From positions 1 through 64,000 of the forward strand of contig CAWJPF010000003.1 in assembly GCA_963844625.1 (NCBI GenBank): a stretch of 64,000 bases of DNA, given 5' to 3'. Below, piece by piece: positions 54,573 through 63,630 of the stretch (positions within the stretch are counted from its first letter, which is position 1; every line of letters starts with the position of its first letter). The notes beneath the pieces were generated by a model. That model was not told the DNA's origin. It did no database searches and worked only from the letters and a program-made list of their open reading frames with translations. The DNA comes from Palsa-504 sp963844625 (lineage in GTDB: Bacteria > Actinomycetota > Actinomycetes > Streptosporangiales > Streptosporangiaceae). The position numbers were made by a program, and so were the translations under genes.

Positions 54573-55385
54573 ATGGCGGAGCGATTCGATGTCAGCCGGA
54601 ATGGCACCAGCCTGGCCGGGGAACAGTGGCCGGGTGGCGGCCAGACGGTGCTGTTGCTGCACGAGGGCGTCGCGGACCGGCGGGGATGGGCGGAGATGGC
54701 CGGGCTGCTGGCACCTGAGCTAACCGTGGTGGCCTACGACCGCCGTGGTTACGGGCAGACGCCGGTCAGCCCGGAGCCGTTCTCGCACCTGGATGACCTG
54801 TTCGCCGTCCTCGATCACGCAGGCGCCGGCCCGGTGTGGCTGGCCGGTGCTTCGGCGGGAGGCGGGCTGGCACTCGACGCCGCCCTCGTTGCTCCCCACC
54901 GGGTCGCTGGCCTGATGGTGATGGGCACCGCGGTGAGCGGCGCCCCCGACCCCGAGCTCGACGCCGATACCAAGCGGTTCGAGCCGCTGCTCGAGAAGGC
55001 CTACGCGGCACGGGACGCCGACGAGATCAACCGCCTGGAGACCTGGCTCTGGCTGGACGGCCCCGGCCAGCCAGAGGGGCGAGTGGGCGGTGCCGCGCGG
55101 AGGCTGGCGCTCGACATGAACGCGGTGATCATCGGCAACGGCGTGCCGGAGACCGAGGGAGCCGCCGGCGTGGATGCCTGGCACGGCCTCGCCGAGATCA
55201 AGGTCCCGGTCACTGTCGCGTGCGGCGATCTCGACGCGCCTTTCCTGGTGGACCGCTGCCGCCTGCTCGCGGATCGGCTTCCCGCTGCCCGGTACCACGT
55301 GCTGACCGGCATGGCACACCAGCCCTACCTGGAGTCGGCCAGCACAGTAGCGCAGCTGATCCGCTCCGCGGTGACCGAGGGCTAG
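54573..55385 (+). CDS. alpha/beta hydrolase
   Basis: A 270-residue hydrolase: oxyanion region LLLHEGVADRRGWAEMAGLL, VVAYDRRGYGQTPV, nucleophile elbow LAGASAGGGLALDAALVAPH with Ser in GASAGG, acid residue in VACGDLDAPF and catalytic His in TGMAHQPYLES. Members hydrolyse esters, epoxides or C-C bonds; the substrate is unknown. ATG 54573 begins the conserved part; an upstream in-frame ATG (54462) would add 37 residues without family similarity. Confidence 0.92.
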   Translation: MAERFDVSRNGTSLAGEQWPGGGQTVLLLHEGVADRRGWAEMAGLLAPELTVVAYDRRGYGQTPVSPEPFSHLDDLFAVLDHAGAGPVWLAGASAGGGLALDAALVAPHRVAGLMVMGTAVSGAPDPELDADTKRFEPLLEKAYAARDADEINRLETWLWLDGPGQPEGRVGGAARRLALDMNAVIIGNGVPETEGAAGVDAWHGLAEIKVPVTVACGDLDAPFLVDRCRLLADRLPAARYHVLTGMAHQPYLESASTVAQLIRSAVTEG

Positions 55386-56163
55386 CACGCTCGCTACACG
55401 AACACCGCCTTGACGCACCTTGACCACGGGGTTCCGGATCGCGAACCGTCAAGGGCGGCGACAACGGAGCGTAGCCATCTGTCGGTCCCGTCCCTGCGCT
55501 GGATCGCCGACTCGGTGTGGCTGACAGCCGGGTGCTCATAGCGCGAGTCCGCACGCAGATCGTCCTCTTTTGGGCTGTCGAGACCGTCGGGCATGAGGTC
55601 CTCGAGGTCGGCCAAAAGGCAGGGCTGTTGACCGAGCTGTTCACCGGGGCGAGCGTAGTCTGCAACATCGTCGGCCCCGTTCAGCAAGGACGGACCCAAG
55701 GTGGTGGAGGCGCCTGGCGGCAGGGTGCCACGATCTGGACACCACCGTTGACCAGGACTGGGCACTGGCGGCAAAGTGGCAGCGGGGCGCGCGGTTTGCC
55801 AAGCGGGAGCTGCTGCTGGCGGCAGGCGGCGCGCAGATCTACACCGGCAGCGAGATCGCGGCCAGCATGGTCAGCCACATCGTCATCTCCTTCGTTATGC
55901 GCAGTGCCCTCATCCTGTGAGACGGTCCGGACCCGCGGATTCACCGCATCCGGTCACCGGGTGCTGGCCACCGTCAGCCACCCTCGCCGACCGCACCCTG
56001 TTGCTCACCCACTCGCGAACGCAAACGTAAGCAGGAATGTCAGCTCACACAACACGCCCTTCCGGGCGCATCCCCGGTAAGCACGAAACTAATCCGGGCT
56101 GGCAGGTGTAGCAGCGGAATGCGGGGTAGCCGATGACTGGGCGAGCGACCCAGGAGGTATCCG
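55386..56163. other. gene-poor stretch
   Basis: A minus-strand open frame (55394-55774) has an acidic, protein-like part (LLADLEDLMPDGLDSPKEDD) but no recognisable family, and plus-strand frames overlap it. I do not call a gene here. The last bases carry the CAGGAGG site of the next gene. Confidence 0.35.
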
Positions 56164-57477
56164 ATGTCTGCCAGGCAAGCGATGCTGAACTCGCAGCGAT
56201 GGCAGCGGCTTATCCCGGTCGCGTTCATCACCTACTCCTTCGCCTACCTGGACCGCTCGAACTACTCGATCGGCGCCGCCGGCGGCCTCACCAGCCGTCT
56301 GCACATCACGCCTGCGCAAGCTGGCTTCCTGGGCGGCTTGTTCTTCCTCGGTTACTTCCTGTTCCAGGTACCAGCCGGCAGCTTCGCCGAGCGGCGCAGT
56401 GTCAAGACCCTTCTGTTCTGGTCACTGTGCGCCTGGGGCGTGCTCGCCGCGCTGCAAGGCGTCATCACGAGCTACTGGCTGCTGCTGGCGGACCGCTTCC
56501 TGCTCGGCGTCATGGAAGCGGTGGTACTGCCGGCGATGCTGGTGTTCTTGTCGCACTGGTTCACCAGGGCCGAGCGCGGGCGCGCCAACACCTTGCTCAT
56601 CTTGGGCAACCCGGTCACGCTGATGTGGATGTCGGTCGTCTCTGGCTACCTGATCGCGGCCGTCGGCTACCGGTGGATGTTCATCATCGAGGGCCTGCCG
56701 GCCATCGGGTGGGCGTTCTTGTTCCGTCACCTGGTCGATGACCGGCCCGAGGACGCCGCCTGGCTCAGCGACGACGAGCGCAGCGACATCGAGGAGACCA
56801 TCGCTGCGGAGCAGCGGGAGTTGCCCGAGCCGCGCGGCTTCCGGCAGGTTGCGCGCTCACCGAACGTCCTAGTGCTCTCGGCGCAGTACCTGCTGTGGAG
56901 CGTCGGCGTCTACGGCCTGGTGTTCTGGCTGCCGTCGATCGTCAAGCACCTGACCGGGCGGGGGATCGGCACGACCGGGCTGCTCACCGCCGTCCCGTAT
57001 GCGGCCGCGGTCATCGCCATGATCGCCGTGTCCGCCGCCTCGGACCGCCGCGCGCACCGCCGGGTGTTCACCTGGGTCCCGCTGCTGATCGCGGCCACCT
57101 GTTTCGCGCTCTCCTATCTGACCCGCGGCGGGACATTCACCACCGCGTTCATCCTGCTGATCATCGCGGCCGCGGCGATGTACGCGCCGTACGGGCCGTA
57201 CTTCGCGTACATCGCCGAGTTGCTCCCGGCCGCTGACGCCGCTCCCGCCATCGGCATGATCAACGCATTCGGTGCCCTAGGCGGCTTCATCGGCACGTAC
57301 GTCGTGGGCGCGCTCGGCGGAGGCACGTCGGCCGTGCCGTTCGTGTTCCTCGCCGGGTGCCTGTTCGCCGCCGCGCTGCTGATGTTTGCCGTGCGCCGTC
57401 CCGGCCAGGCACGCCAGGCGGCGCGTCCGGCTCCCCAGGCCGACCGCGGCGACGCCGACCAGGCCCGGGCAGCCTGA
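56164..57477 (+). CDS. MFS transporter, anion:cation symporter (ACS)-like
   Basis: A 437-residue 12-TM transporter: FITYSFAYLDRSNYSIGAAG in helix 1, FFLGYFLFQVPAGSFAERRS as motif A, LLLADRFLLGVMEAVVLPAM, SHWFTRAERGRANTLLILGN, and in the second half VFWLPSIVKHLTGRGI and YGPYFAYIAELLPAADAA. These are hallmarks of the ACS family (hexuronate, phthalate, tartrate, pantothenate). It probably imports an organic acid. ATG 56164 follows CAGGAGG. The decayed 2-hydroxyacid dehydrogenase behind it suggests that the pair once served a hydroxy-acid pathway. Confidence 0.92.
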   Translation: MSARQAMLNSQRWQRLIPVAFITYSFAYLDRSNYSIGAAGGLTSRLHITPAQAGFLGGLFFLGYFLFQVPAGSFAERRSVKTLLFWSLCAWGVLAALQGVITSYWLLLADRFLLGVMEAVVLPAMLVFLSHWFTRAERGRANTLLILGNPVTLMWMSVVSGYLIAAVGYRWMFIIEGLPAIGWAFLFRHLVDDRPEDAAWLSDDERSDIEETIAAEQRELPEPRGFRQVARSPNVLVLSAQYLLWSVGVYGLVFWLPSIVKHLTGRGIGTTGLLTAVPYAAAVIAMIAVSAASDRRAHRRVFTWVPLLIAATCFALSYLTRGGTFTTAFILLIIAAAAMYAPYGPYFAYIAELLPAADAAPAIGMINAFGALGGFIGTYVVGALGGGTSAVPFVFLAGCLFAAALLMFAVRRPGQARQAARPAPQADRGDADQARAA

Positions 57478-57489
57478 GGGCCAGCCCGC

Positions 57490-58135
57490 GTGCGCCCCCG
57501 CATCGTCATCGCGACGCCACTCGAACCACGACTGGTGAGCGAGATCAGCTCGGAACTGCCCGGTTACCAGGTGTGCTACGAGCAGGCGCTGCCGCCGGCG
57601 CGCTATGAGGCGACCACCGCGGGCAGGCCGGCTTTCGGCGAACCGGGGACGGGCAGCGCCGCTGGACGGAGATGCTCCAGGGGGCCGAGGTGAGCTTCGG
57701 CATCCCTGGCGACAATGCGGACCAGCTGCGCCGGCTGGTCCGCGGGTCGAGGAGACTGCGCTGCGGACAAGCTCGCTGAGCTCGCTCCCCGGGCCGACGT
57801 CCTGGTGATCACGCTGCCGGAAACGCGTGACACCGCCGGCATGGTCGACGCCAGGGTGCTGGCCGCCTTCCCAGCGGGCGCGGTCGTGGTCAACGTGGGA
57901 CGGGGCCGTGTCGTGGACGAGGACACGCTCGTCGAGCTGCTGCAGGCCGGACGGCTAGCCGGAGCGGGGCTCGACATCACGGCCAAGGAGCCGCCAGATC
58001 CGGACAGCCTGCTGTGGGAGCTGCCCAACGTCATTCTCAGCCCCCACACCGCAGCCCTGTCGCCGCACGAGAACGAGCGCATCGCCGACCTGTTCATCGA
58101 CAACGTGCGCCGGCTCGACAGCCACGAGTCCCGTC
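57490..58135 (+). pseudogene. D-2-hydroxyacid dehydrogenase, frameshifted with internal deletion
   Basis: The start (RPRIVIATPLEPRLVSEISS, GYQVCYEQALPPARYE), a middle piece (WTEMLQGAEVSFGIPGDNAD) and the C-terminal half (RADVLVITLPETRDTAGMVD, VVVNVGRGRVVDEDTLVELL, GAGLDITAKEPPDPDSLLWE and LPNVILSPHTAALSPHE with the catalytic His) are all recognisable in different frames. The section with the substrate-site beginning and the GxGxxG nucleotide motif is missing, about 120 residues. Non-functional. Confidence 0.8.
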
Positions 58136-58187
58136 GCCCGGAACGAGCACAAAGGCGCCGTCCGTGCCCGGCTGCCAGGATGAGGGG

Positions 58188-58697
58188 ATGCGAATCGATC
58201 CTGACCCCGCTGGTCCTGAGCTGGGCATGCTCTCGCAGTACCTCGATTACCAGCGCGAGACCATGCTGTCGAAGACTGAGGGCCTGACCCGTCAGCAGCT
58301 GGCACAGCAGCACCCCCCGTCGCAGCTCGCACTTGCTGGGCTGCTCTATCACCTGTCGCTGGTGGAAGAGGACTGGATGGAGGTGCGCTTCGCTGGCCTG
58401 CCCGATCGCGAGCCATGGGCCAGCGTGGACTGGGATTCGGATCCGGACTGGGAGTTCCGTACTGCGGCTCAGCTTGAGCCGGAGCAGTTGCAAGGCCGGT
58501 ATCACCAGGCCTGCGAGCGCAGCCGGCACGTCGTGTCCAACGCAGCGGGCCTGGATCAGCTATCGGCCAGGGTGTTGCGTGACGGGCGGCACTTCTCGCT
58601 CCGGTGGGTGCTGCTGCACCTCATCGAGGAGACTGCCCGCCACGCCGGCCACGCAGACTTCCTCCGCGAAGCGATCGATGGCACGGTCGGTGAATAA
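58188..58697 (+). CDS. DinB family protein (DUF664)
   Basis: A 169-residue protein of the DUF664 branch of the DinB superfamily: DYQRETMLSKTEGLTRQQLA, LLYHLSLVEEDWMEVRFAG with the first metal His, and VLLHLIEETARHAGHADFLR with the other two. Characterised relatives are mycothiol-dependent metal enzymes in actinobacteria; the role here is unknown. ATG 58188 follows GAGGGG. Undamaged, unlike the gene before it. Confidence 0.9.
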   Translation: MRIDPDPAGPELGMLSQYLDYQRETMLSKTEGLTRQQLAQQHPPSQLALAGLLYHLSLVEEDWMEVRFAGLPDREPWASVDWDSDPDWEFRTAAQLEPEQLQGRYHQACERSRHVVSNAAGLDQLSARVLRDGRHFSLRWVLLHLIEETARHAGHADFLREAIDGTVGE

Positions 58698-59152
58698 CGG
58701 CCGCCATCCCAGCCCGGCTGACTGGCCGTTGACAGGCGTCGCCACCATAAACCACCTGCCACCGCCACGAACCGGCGCTGATAGCGGCAGCTAGCTCCCA
58801 GGCAACCGCGGGTTCCCGGTGCGGCACCTTCAGTCAGGCTGAACTCATGGCGGAACTGGTAACCCGTCGTATTTGGCTGTGACGAGTTCGGAGCCGCGTC
58901 TCGTCGTTCGAGTGTGGGCGGCCATCGGAACCTGCGGCGGCCACGACGATGGCACGGTGCTCGTCGCAGGGAGTGCCCGGATTCCCTGTCACTGCGCTGC
59001 CGGTCTCACCGCCTGCCGACTCGGCGCGCGTCGTCAAGGCGCGCCCGCCTGTTGGGTGAGCGCACATATCAATCAGTTCAGCGTCATAGAGGTCGATGAC
59101 TGTCCCGCAAGTGCTGGCACTTGCGGGAGGGGAGTCCGGCCGGTCCGCCCGC
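58698..59152. other. intergenic region
   Basis: Between the DinB gene and the convergent XRE gene. CAAGTGCTGGCACTTG at 59107-59122 is a perfect 7-bp palindrome around GC that could terminate the XRE transcript or bind a regulator. No gene seen. Confidence 0.45.
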
Positions 59153-59566
59153 TTATTCGGCCGCCCGGGCAATTCGTGCTAGGCGGGCCAGGGCAGGGCG
59201 CTCGAGGATCTCGCCGATGTCGTTCAGCGCGACGATTAGTTCCTCTAGCCCGTCCAGCGGGGCGTCGTTCTGCCTGTTCAAGAGGATGCCGCGGTACTCC
59301 TGTGGAGGGATGGCCCGGCCGGGCAGCTCGACGTGATCGTCCTCGGCGTGGAATAGGGCCTGGACGGAGGTGTCGAGAACGAGGGCCAGGGCAGTCAGTT
59401 CGGCGGCGGTAAAGGAACGCTGGCCGCGTTCAGCTTGATGGACGGCCTGTCTGCTCCAGGGTTTGCCCAGGTAGCGGCCGAGGGCTTCGCCGAGGTCGGC
59501 CTGTGACAGCTGCCGCTGCGCTCGCAGGTGCGTGATCTGCCTGCCGATGGCTTCTTCAACCCGCAT
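59153..59566 (-). CDS. XRE-family helix-turn-helix regulator
   Basis: A 137-residue protein with the HTH_3 motif QITHLRAQRQLSQADLGEAL, then GKPWSRQAVHQAERGQRSFT and LALVLDTSVQALFH. The C-terminal half (EELIVALNDIGEILERPALA) has no recognised ligand domain. ATG 59566 after AGGGGG is preferred. It is divergent from the STAS-domain gene; four TGACAA-type boxes lie between them and are likely its operators, suggesting control of both genes. Confidence 0.88.
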   Translation of the reverse strand: MRVEEAIGRQITHLRAQRQLSQADLGEALGRYLGKPWSRQAVHQAERGQRSFTAAELTALALVLDTSVQALFHAEDDHVELPGRAIPPQEYRGILLNRQNDAPLDGLEELIVALNDIGEILERPALARLARIARAAE

Positions 59567-59593
59567 CGGGCCCCCTGGTGTCAGTCCTGGCAA

Positions 59594-59680
59594 TGACAAT
59601 GCCTGACCGTGATTGACAATTCTCCGTCAGTGGTACTAATGTAACCGTACAGCTTTCTTTGTCAATTTATGCAATGACAA
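59594..59680. promoter_or_regulatory. cluster of TGACAA/TTGTCA boxes between XRE and STAS genes
   Basis: Boxes at 59594-59600 (TGACAAT), 59613-59620 (TTGACAAT), 59659-59666 (TTGTCAAT) and 59673-59680 (AATGACAA). The last two form an inverted pair with 7 of 8 arm positions matching. The second box can also serve as a -35 element (TTGACA) with TAATGT 18 bp downstream for the STAS gene. Confidence 0.65.
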
Positions 59681-59700
59681 GCGATCGGCGGGAGCCGGGC

Positions 59701-60117
59701 ATGCGCGAGTTCCACCTGGACACCGTCGGGCCGATCAGCGACTGCGCCGTCCTGCAGGTGACCGGCGAGGTCGACGTCTATACCGCGCCGATGCTGCGCG
59801 AGCAGATACGGGAGCTTGCAGCCAAGGGCGCCGTGCACCTCATCGCCGACCTGAGCCGGGTGGACTTCCTCGACTCCACCGGCCTGGGAGCCCTCGTCGG
59901 CGGCCTCAAACGGCTCCGCGAGGCCGGCGGATCGCTCGCACTGGTGATCAGCACTCCGCGCATCCTGCGCATCTTCCAGACCACCGGACTCACCAAGGCG
60001 CTCGCCGCCCAGCGCTCAGTGGAAGACGCGATCACCGCAGACCCCCACTGGCAGCACACAGCCGAAAGCGAAGCCGGAAGCGTTCACCAATGGTGTCGGC
60101 AGCACGGCCTGTCTTGA
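59701..60117 (+). CDS. STAS-domain anti-anti-sigma factor
   Basis: A 138-residue protein of the SpoIIAA/RsbV/BldG type: VLQVTGEVDVYTAPMLREQI, the phosphorylation-site motif LSRVDFLDSTGLGALVGGLK with Ser in DST, and LRIFQTTGLTKAL. Such proteins capture serine-kinase anti-sigma factors when unphosphorylated. ATG 59701 is chosen because CGGGAG precedes it; ATG 59674 and TTG 59659 in frame lie inside the operator cluster. No kinase gene is next to it. The C-terminal 25 residues go beyond the usual domain. Confidence 0.9.
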   Translation: MREFHLDTVGPISDCAVLQVTGEVDVYTAPMLREQIRELAAKGAVHLIADLSRVDFLDSTGLGALVGGLKRLREAGGSLALVISTPRILRIFQTTGLTKALAAQRSVEDAITADPHWQHTAESEAGSVHQWCRQHGLS

Positions 60118-60225
60118 CAGATGCGCCACGCCAGAACAACCCATCTGCGCGCCTCAGCTAAAGATCGTCGGCCAGGGCCCCGCAGTCCAGAACGGCACTG
60201 CGCGCGTTATCTTCGGCCTTTGGAG

Positions 60226-60789
60226 TTACTGAGCGTGATGCTGCCTTGCAACCTCTTTGAGTTCCGGCCAAGGGTTAGCCGTTTCGCCCTCGGCGTTGGG
60301 GTGGGCGAAGTCGGGGTCGGCGGTGCCCATGATGATCAGGGCCGGGTACTGGACGTTGGCCAGTTGCTCGCCGGGGTCGGCGGGGGTGGGCTTGAAGGTC
60401 TTCATGAACTCGGCCATCCGGCCGGGTTCGGTCAGCTTGGCGCGCATCGCGGCCAGGTAGCTGTCCCAGTCGGCGGGCTTGGCGGGTAGGCGAGGTTCAG
60501 GTATCGCGTCCACAGCCTCAGGCTGTGCGTCATCTGGGTGCTGAGCAGCAGGGTGATGCCCCGGCGGCAGCGCCGGATCCGGAACAGCGCGCCGGCCTTG
60601 AGTGACTGTGTCCTGGTGAACGGGTTGAGCTCGACGATGCCCGGTACCAGTTCCGGCGCCTTCGCCGCCGCGCAGGCCGGCGCTGGCCACCCGGTAGCCG
60701 GCCTGCGCCAGCTCCGGTGCCGGGAACCGGCAGGCCTGCCGCATGTCGCCGGTGCCCGGCGACAAGGGTTGAGAATGGCGGCATGGCAT
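60226..60789 (-). pseudogene. alpha/beta hydrolase, several frameshifts
   Basis: Segments in different minus-strand frames line up as one hydrolase: PGTGDMRQACRFPAPELAQA, GYRVASAGLRG, KAPELVPGIVELNPFTRTQS, STQMTHSLRLWTRYLNLAYP, then KPADWDSYLAAMRAKLTEPG and YPALIIMGTADPDFAHPNAE with the acid residue. The nucleophile region between the second and third segments is missing. Not functional. Confidence 0.7.
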
Positions 60790-60995
60790 ACCGGCGGGCG
60801 GCCCTGGTGGCGGTGCTTGCCGACGTCCACGGCAACCTCCCAGCGCTCAGCGCAGTGCTCGCCGAGCCCGGCGTCGCAGCCGCGGATGCTGTGGTGCTGC
60901 TGGGTGATATCGCGCTGGGGCCGGTGCCCGCTGAGACCGACGGGCTGGCATACCGACGGCGGATGACAATCTTGACGTTGCCACCAAGGGCTCCG
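60783..60995 (+). pseudogene. N-terminal fragment of a metallophosphoesterase
   Basis: MAYRRAALVAVLADVHGNLP and DAVVLLGDIALGPVP contain the first two calcineurin-like metal motifs (D-x-HGN and GD). After about 58 residues the sequence becomes unrelated. The remaining metal ligands are absent. Confidence 0.65.
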
Positions 60996-61309
60996 TCACG
61001 TTTCGTGATCCGCCTCCCCGGCGCGGTGAGCAGGTTAACCCTGCGCAGGCTATTAGTCCGCTGGTGCCTGCCGGCGATCCCCGTGACCACCACCTGCCGC
61101 GTGATCATCCGCGCAAAGATCACCTGCGGGCAGACCGGGCGCCGTGCTGGTGACGATGCCTGATAGCCGGGTCGCACCGGGGCTTTCAGCACCCGGCGCC
61201 GCTGTGGCGAAGGGCAGCTGCGGCGGCTTGCTGCCCGGGGCCGCCAGTGCGCGGCCCCGGGCAGCATGCACCGGCGCCCTGCGCAGGGCGCCGGGCGCAT
61301 ACTGGGTAC
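60996..61309. other. intergenic region
   Basis: No gene recognised. The repeats CCGGCGCCCTGCGC and GCGCAGGGCGCCGG (61271-61284, 61281-61294) form a long palindrome just before the small membrane protein gene. Confidence 0.45.
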
Positions 61310-61480
61310 ATGGGCCGGATGATATGGACAATCCTCGGCGTGATCCTGGCCATCTGGCTGGCGTTCACGGCTATCGGCGGGATCTTCGCAACGCTCAAGA
61401 CGTTCCTGATCATCGGGCTGATCGCGGCGGTCGTCGTCATCGTCGTGTCGCTCCTGGCCAGGCGCCCTCGCCGCGGCTAG
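61310..61480 (+). CDS. small hydrophobic membrane protein
   Basis: A 56-residue protein with two membrane helices (IWTILGVILAIWLAFTAIGG and FLIIGLIAAVVVIVVSLLA) and a basic tail RRPRRG. Very small hydrophobic proteins of this type are common in actinomycetes and have no assigned role. ATG 61310 lies shortly after a long G+C palindrome. Confidence 0.6.
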   Translation: MGRMIWTILGVILAIWLAFTAIGGIFATLKTFLIIGLIAAVVVIVVSLLARRPRRG

Positions 61481-61548
61481 CGCCGCGGCGGTCCGAGGCG
61501 CCCAGCGGTGGTGCCCGGTCGCGCCGGAGACTTCGGGCAGCAGGCTGG

Positions 61549-62259
61549 TCAGCCTGCCGTAAACCGCGTCATACGGGGCACGATCACCGGGCCAATGAAG
61601 AGCATGGCCACGAAGAACACTGCGCCCGGCGGTGACGGCTGACCGTGGTTCCCCTCCGGGCCCGTTGCGGCCCCGCCGTGCCGTCGGGGACCGGCGCCGG
61701 GTGGGTCCCCGGTCAGGGACTCCAGCAGCGAGGTGATCTTTGCGGCGGGGTCGAACTGCGGGTCGGGAATGGCCAGCTGGTGCAGGACCAGGCCGGTGAT
61801 GTAGTTGCCGACCACGTGGGTGTCGTGTTCGGGGTCGGTCGAGCCGATCAGGCGAAGCCAGTTCGCGAACCAGATGCTGACGCGCCCGCCGGCAGCAGCC
61901 ATCTGCTCCCGCAGGCCGGGGTTGTTCGCTGACTCGACGAGAAGGGCGTACCGGGCTAGCGTCAAGGTCCGGTTCGGGCCGGCGCCGTCCCGCGCGAAGG
62001 CTGCCAGCGCGCGGCCCAGCTCGGCAGGTGAGGTGGGGCAGACCGTGGACGCGATGTCATCGAAGTTCGCTCGCTCCCGCTGCGAGAACCGCTCCACGAT
62101 CGCCTCGAACAGAGCCTCCCGGTTGGGATAGTAGTTCGCCGCCGACCCGGCCCCGAACCCCGCCTCAGCGTCGACCGCCCGGTGCGTCACAGCCCGTATC
62201 CCCCGGTCACCCAGCACGCGGATGGCCGCATCCAGCAGAAGCTCGCTGCGACTAGACAC
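61549..62259 (-). CDS. TetR/AcrR-family transcriptional regulator
   Basis: A 236-residue regulator with HTH SSRSELLLDAAIRVLGDRGI and AVDAEAGFGAGSAANYYPNR, then LTLARYALLVESANNPGLRE in the ligand domain. GTG 62259 starts right at the conserved part. A palindrome TGTTAGATAAATAACA lies 20 bp upstream. The last 45 residues (GAVFFVAMLFIGPVIVPRMT) include a hydrophobic stretch unusual for TetR proteins and may come from fusion to downstream sequence through loss of the original stop. Confidence 0.85.
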   Translation of the reverse strand: MSSRSELLLDAAIRVLGDRGIRAVTHRAVDAEAGFGAGSAANYYPNREALFEAIVERFSQRERANFDDIASTVCPTSPAELGRALAAFARDGAGPNRTLTLARYALLVESANNPGLREQMAAAGGRVSIWFANWLRLIGSTDPEHDTHVVGNYITGLVLHQLAIPDPQFDPAAKITSLLESLTGDPPGAGPRRHGGAATGPEGNHGQPSPPGAVFFVAMLFIGPVIVPRMTRFTAG

Positions 62260-62279
62260 AATCCGGGGACTACATTCGT

Positions 62280-62295
62280 TGTTAGATAAATAACA
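62280..62295. promoter_or_regulatory. palindromic operator upstream of the TetR gene
   Basis: TGTTA-GATAAA-TAACA is a perfect 5-bp-arm palindrome, A/T-rich in a G+C-rich region, 20 bp before the GTG start; a likely site for the regulator and overlapping the promoter. Confidence 0.6.
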
Positions 62296-62706
62296 GGCGT
62301 TGTCAACCGATCCGGTCAGCCGGGCAGGCAGACATCCGTGCGCCTGACCCCGTCCCCGACCGCGACTCCAGGGCATGATTGACACGAGGCACGTGCCGGG
62401 CCGAACGCAGAATCACGTCAGGGACCTTGCTCACCCGCGTCGGCTTTCACCCGACGCGACAGAACCTCCTGATCTGCGCCTTCGCGACGGACCGCCACCT
62501 TTACGATCGAAAGCGCTCCTAACGGCTACGCGCGCGATAGCCGGAGCTAGGAGACCGTCACGGAAGGCGGCGGCTGCCCCCGGGCGTCAGTGGCCTATTC
62601 GCCGGACGGTACGGCTCGGAGGCCGCGCGCTTGACGTCCTCCGCTTATCTGCGGAGGACCGTCGCCGTCGCCGCGCTGGCCGTTCCGCACCGGACGACCA
62701 TTCCTG
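62296..62706. other. intergenic region
   Basis: Between the TetR gene and the amidase gene. TTGACGTCCTCCGCT and similar short words occur, but no gene or strong structure is seen. Confidence 0.4.
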
Positions 62707-63630
62707 TCAGCTGATCGCGCCCGCCGGAAGCAGCGCATGAACGCCCCAGGCTTCGTTCGCCACTTGCGTGATCCTCAGGTCGAGCACCGGGCTGGCGAGC
62801 GCTAGCGCCGTTGCCTTGCCGACGCCGTAGCTGGCCTGCAGCCAGGTCAGCATCGCATCGAGGGCATCGCCCATGGCCGCGTTGAGATCCGGGCTGAAGC
62901 CGAAGGTGATCTGGCCTGCGGGTGTCTCCGCGTGCACTCCTGGAACCGGCCGCTGCGTGACCAGGTCGAGCTGAAGCTCGGTCGTCATGCCGCATTCGAT
63001 GGCGGTGCCCGCCACCTCTCCGTCGCCCTGGGCGGCATGGCCGTCGCCGATGCTCAGCAGCGCACCGGGCACGGCAACCGGCAGATACAGGATCGACCCG
63101 CCGACCAGTTCCCTGCAGTCGATGTTGCCGCCGCTGACGGCCCTGGGCGGGATGGTGGAGTGCTCGCCTGGCTCGTCCCAGGCGACGCCTGTCACGCCGT
63201 GGAACGGGGCTATCCGCACCGTATGCCCCCGGTCGCTGACAGCTGTCCGCGCGTCCGCGTCAATCTGCCACAGCAGCCAGGCAGGCGGACCCTCGTGCAG
63301 GCCCAGGCGCCTGGTCAGCGGGGTATCCCGGGCTCCGGCGACGGTGTAGCCCCAGGTGTCAGGCCGCAGGGAAACAAAGCGCACCGCGAGCACTTCCCCT
63401 GGCACCGCACCGCGAACAGCGATCGGCCCGGTCAGGCAATGGCCGCGCCTGCTGCTGGCCATTTCCGGCACCTTTTCGCCGGGGAACGTCTGCGGCTGCA
63501 GGTGGCCGGACGCGTCCAGCGAGCGCAGCTCGATCGTGTCACCGGGGTCGACGGTCAGTACCGGCGGCAGGTCGCGGGAGAACACATCTGCTGTCGTCGA
63601 CGGTGACGGGTCGAGCTGGTGGCGGGTCAT
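62707..63630 (-). CDS. acetamidase/formamidase family protein
   Basis: A 307-residue FmdA/AmdA-type amidase: VDPGDTIELRSLDASGHLQP, AVPGEVLAVRFVSLRPDTWG, VRIAPFHGVTGVAWDEPGEH, the core SGGNIDCRELVGGSILYLPV and the GDGH motif in ALLSIGDGHAAQGDGEVAGTA, ending with ASYGVGKATALALASPVLDL. It differs clearly from the enzyme at 44532-45536, so the two are not a recent duplication. Its ATG overlaps the stop of a small upstream frame by 4 bp. Confidence 0.93.
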   Translation of the reverse strand: MTRHQLDPSPSTTADVFSRDLPPVLTVDPGDTIELRSLDASGHLQPQTFPGEKVPEMASSRRGHCLTGPIAVRGAVPGEVLAVRFVSLRPDTWGYTVAGARDTPLTRRLGLHEGPPAWLLWQIDADARTAVSDRGHTVRIAPFHGVTGVAWDEPGEHSTIPPRAVSGGNIDCRELVGGSILYLPVAVPGALLSIGDGHAAQGDGEVAGTAIECGMTTELQLDLVTQRPVPGVHAETPAGQITFGFSPDLNAAMGDALDAMLTWLQASYGVGKATALALASPVLDLRITQVANEAWGVHALLPAGAIS

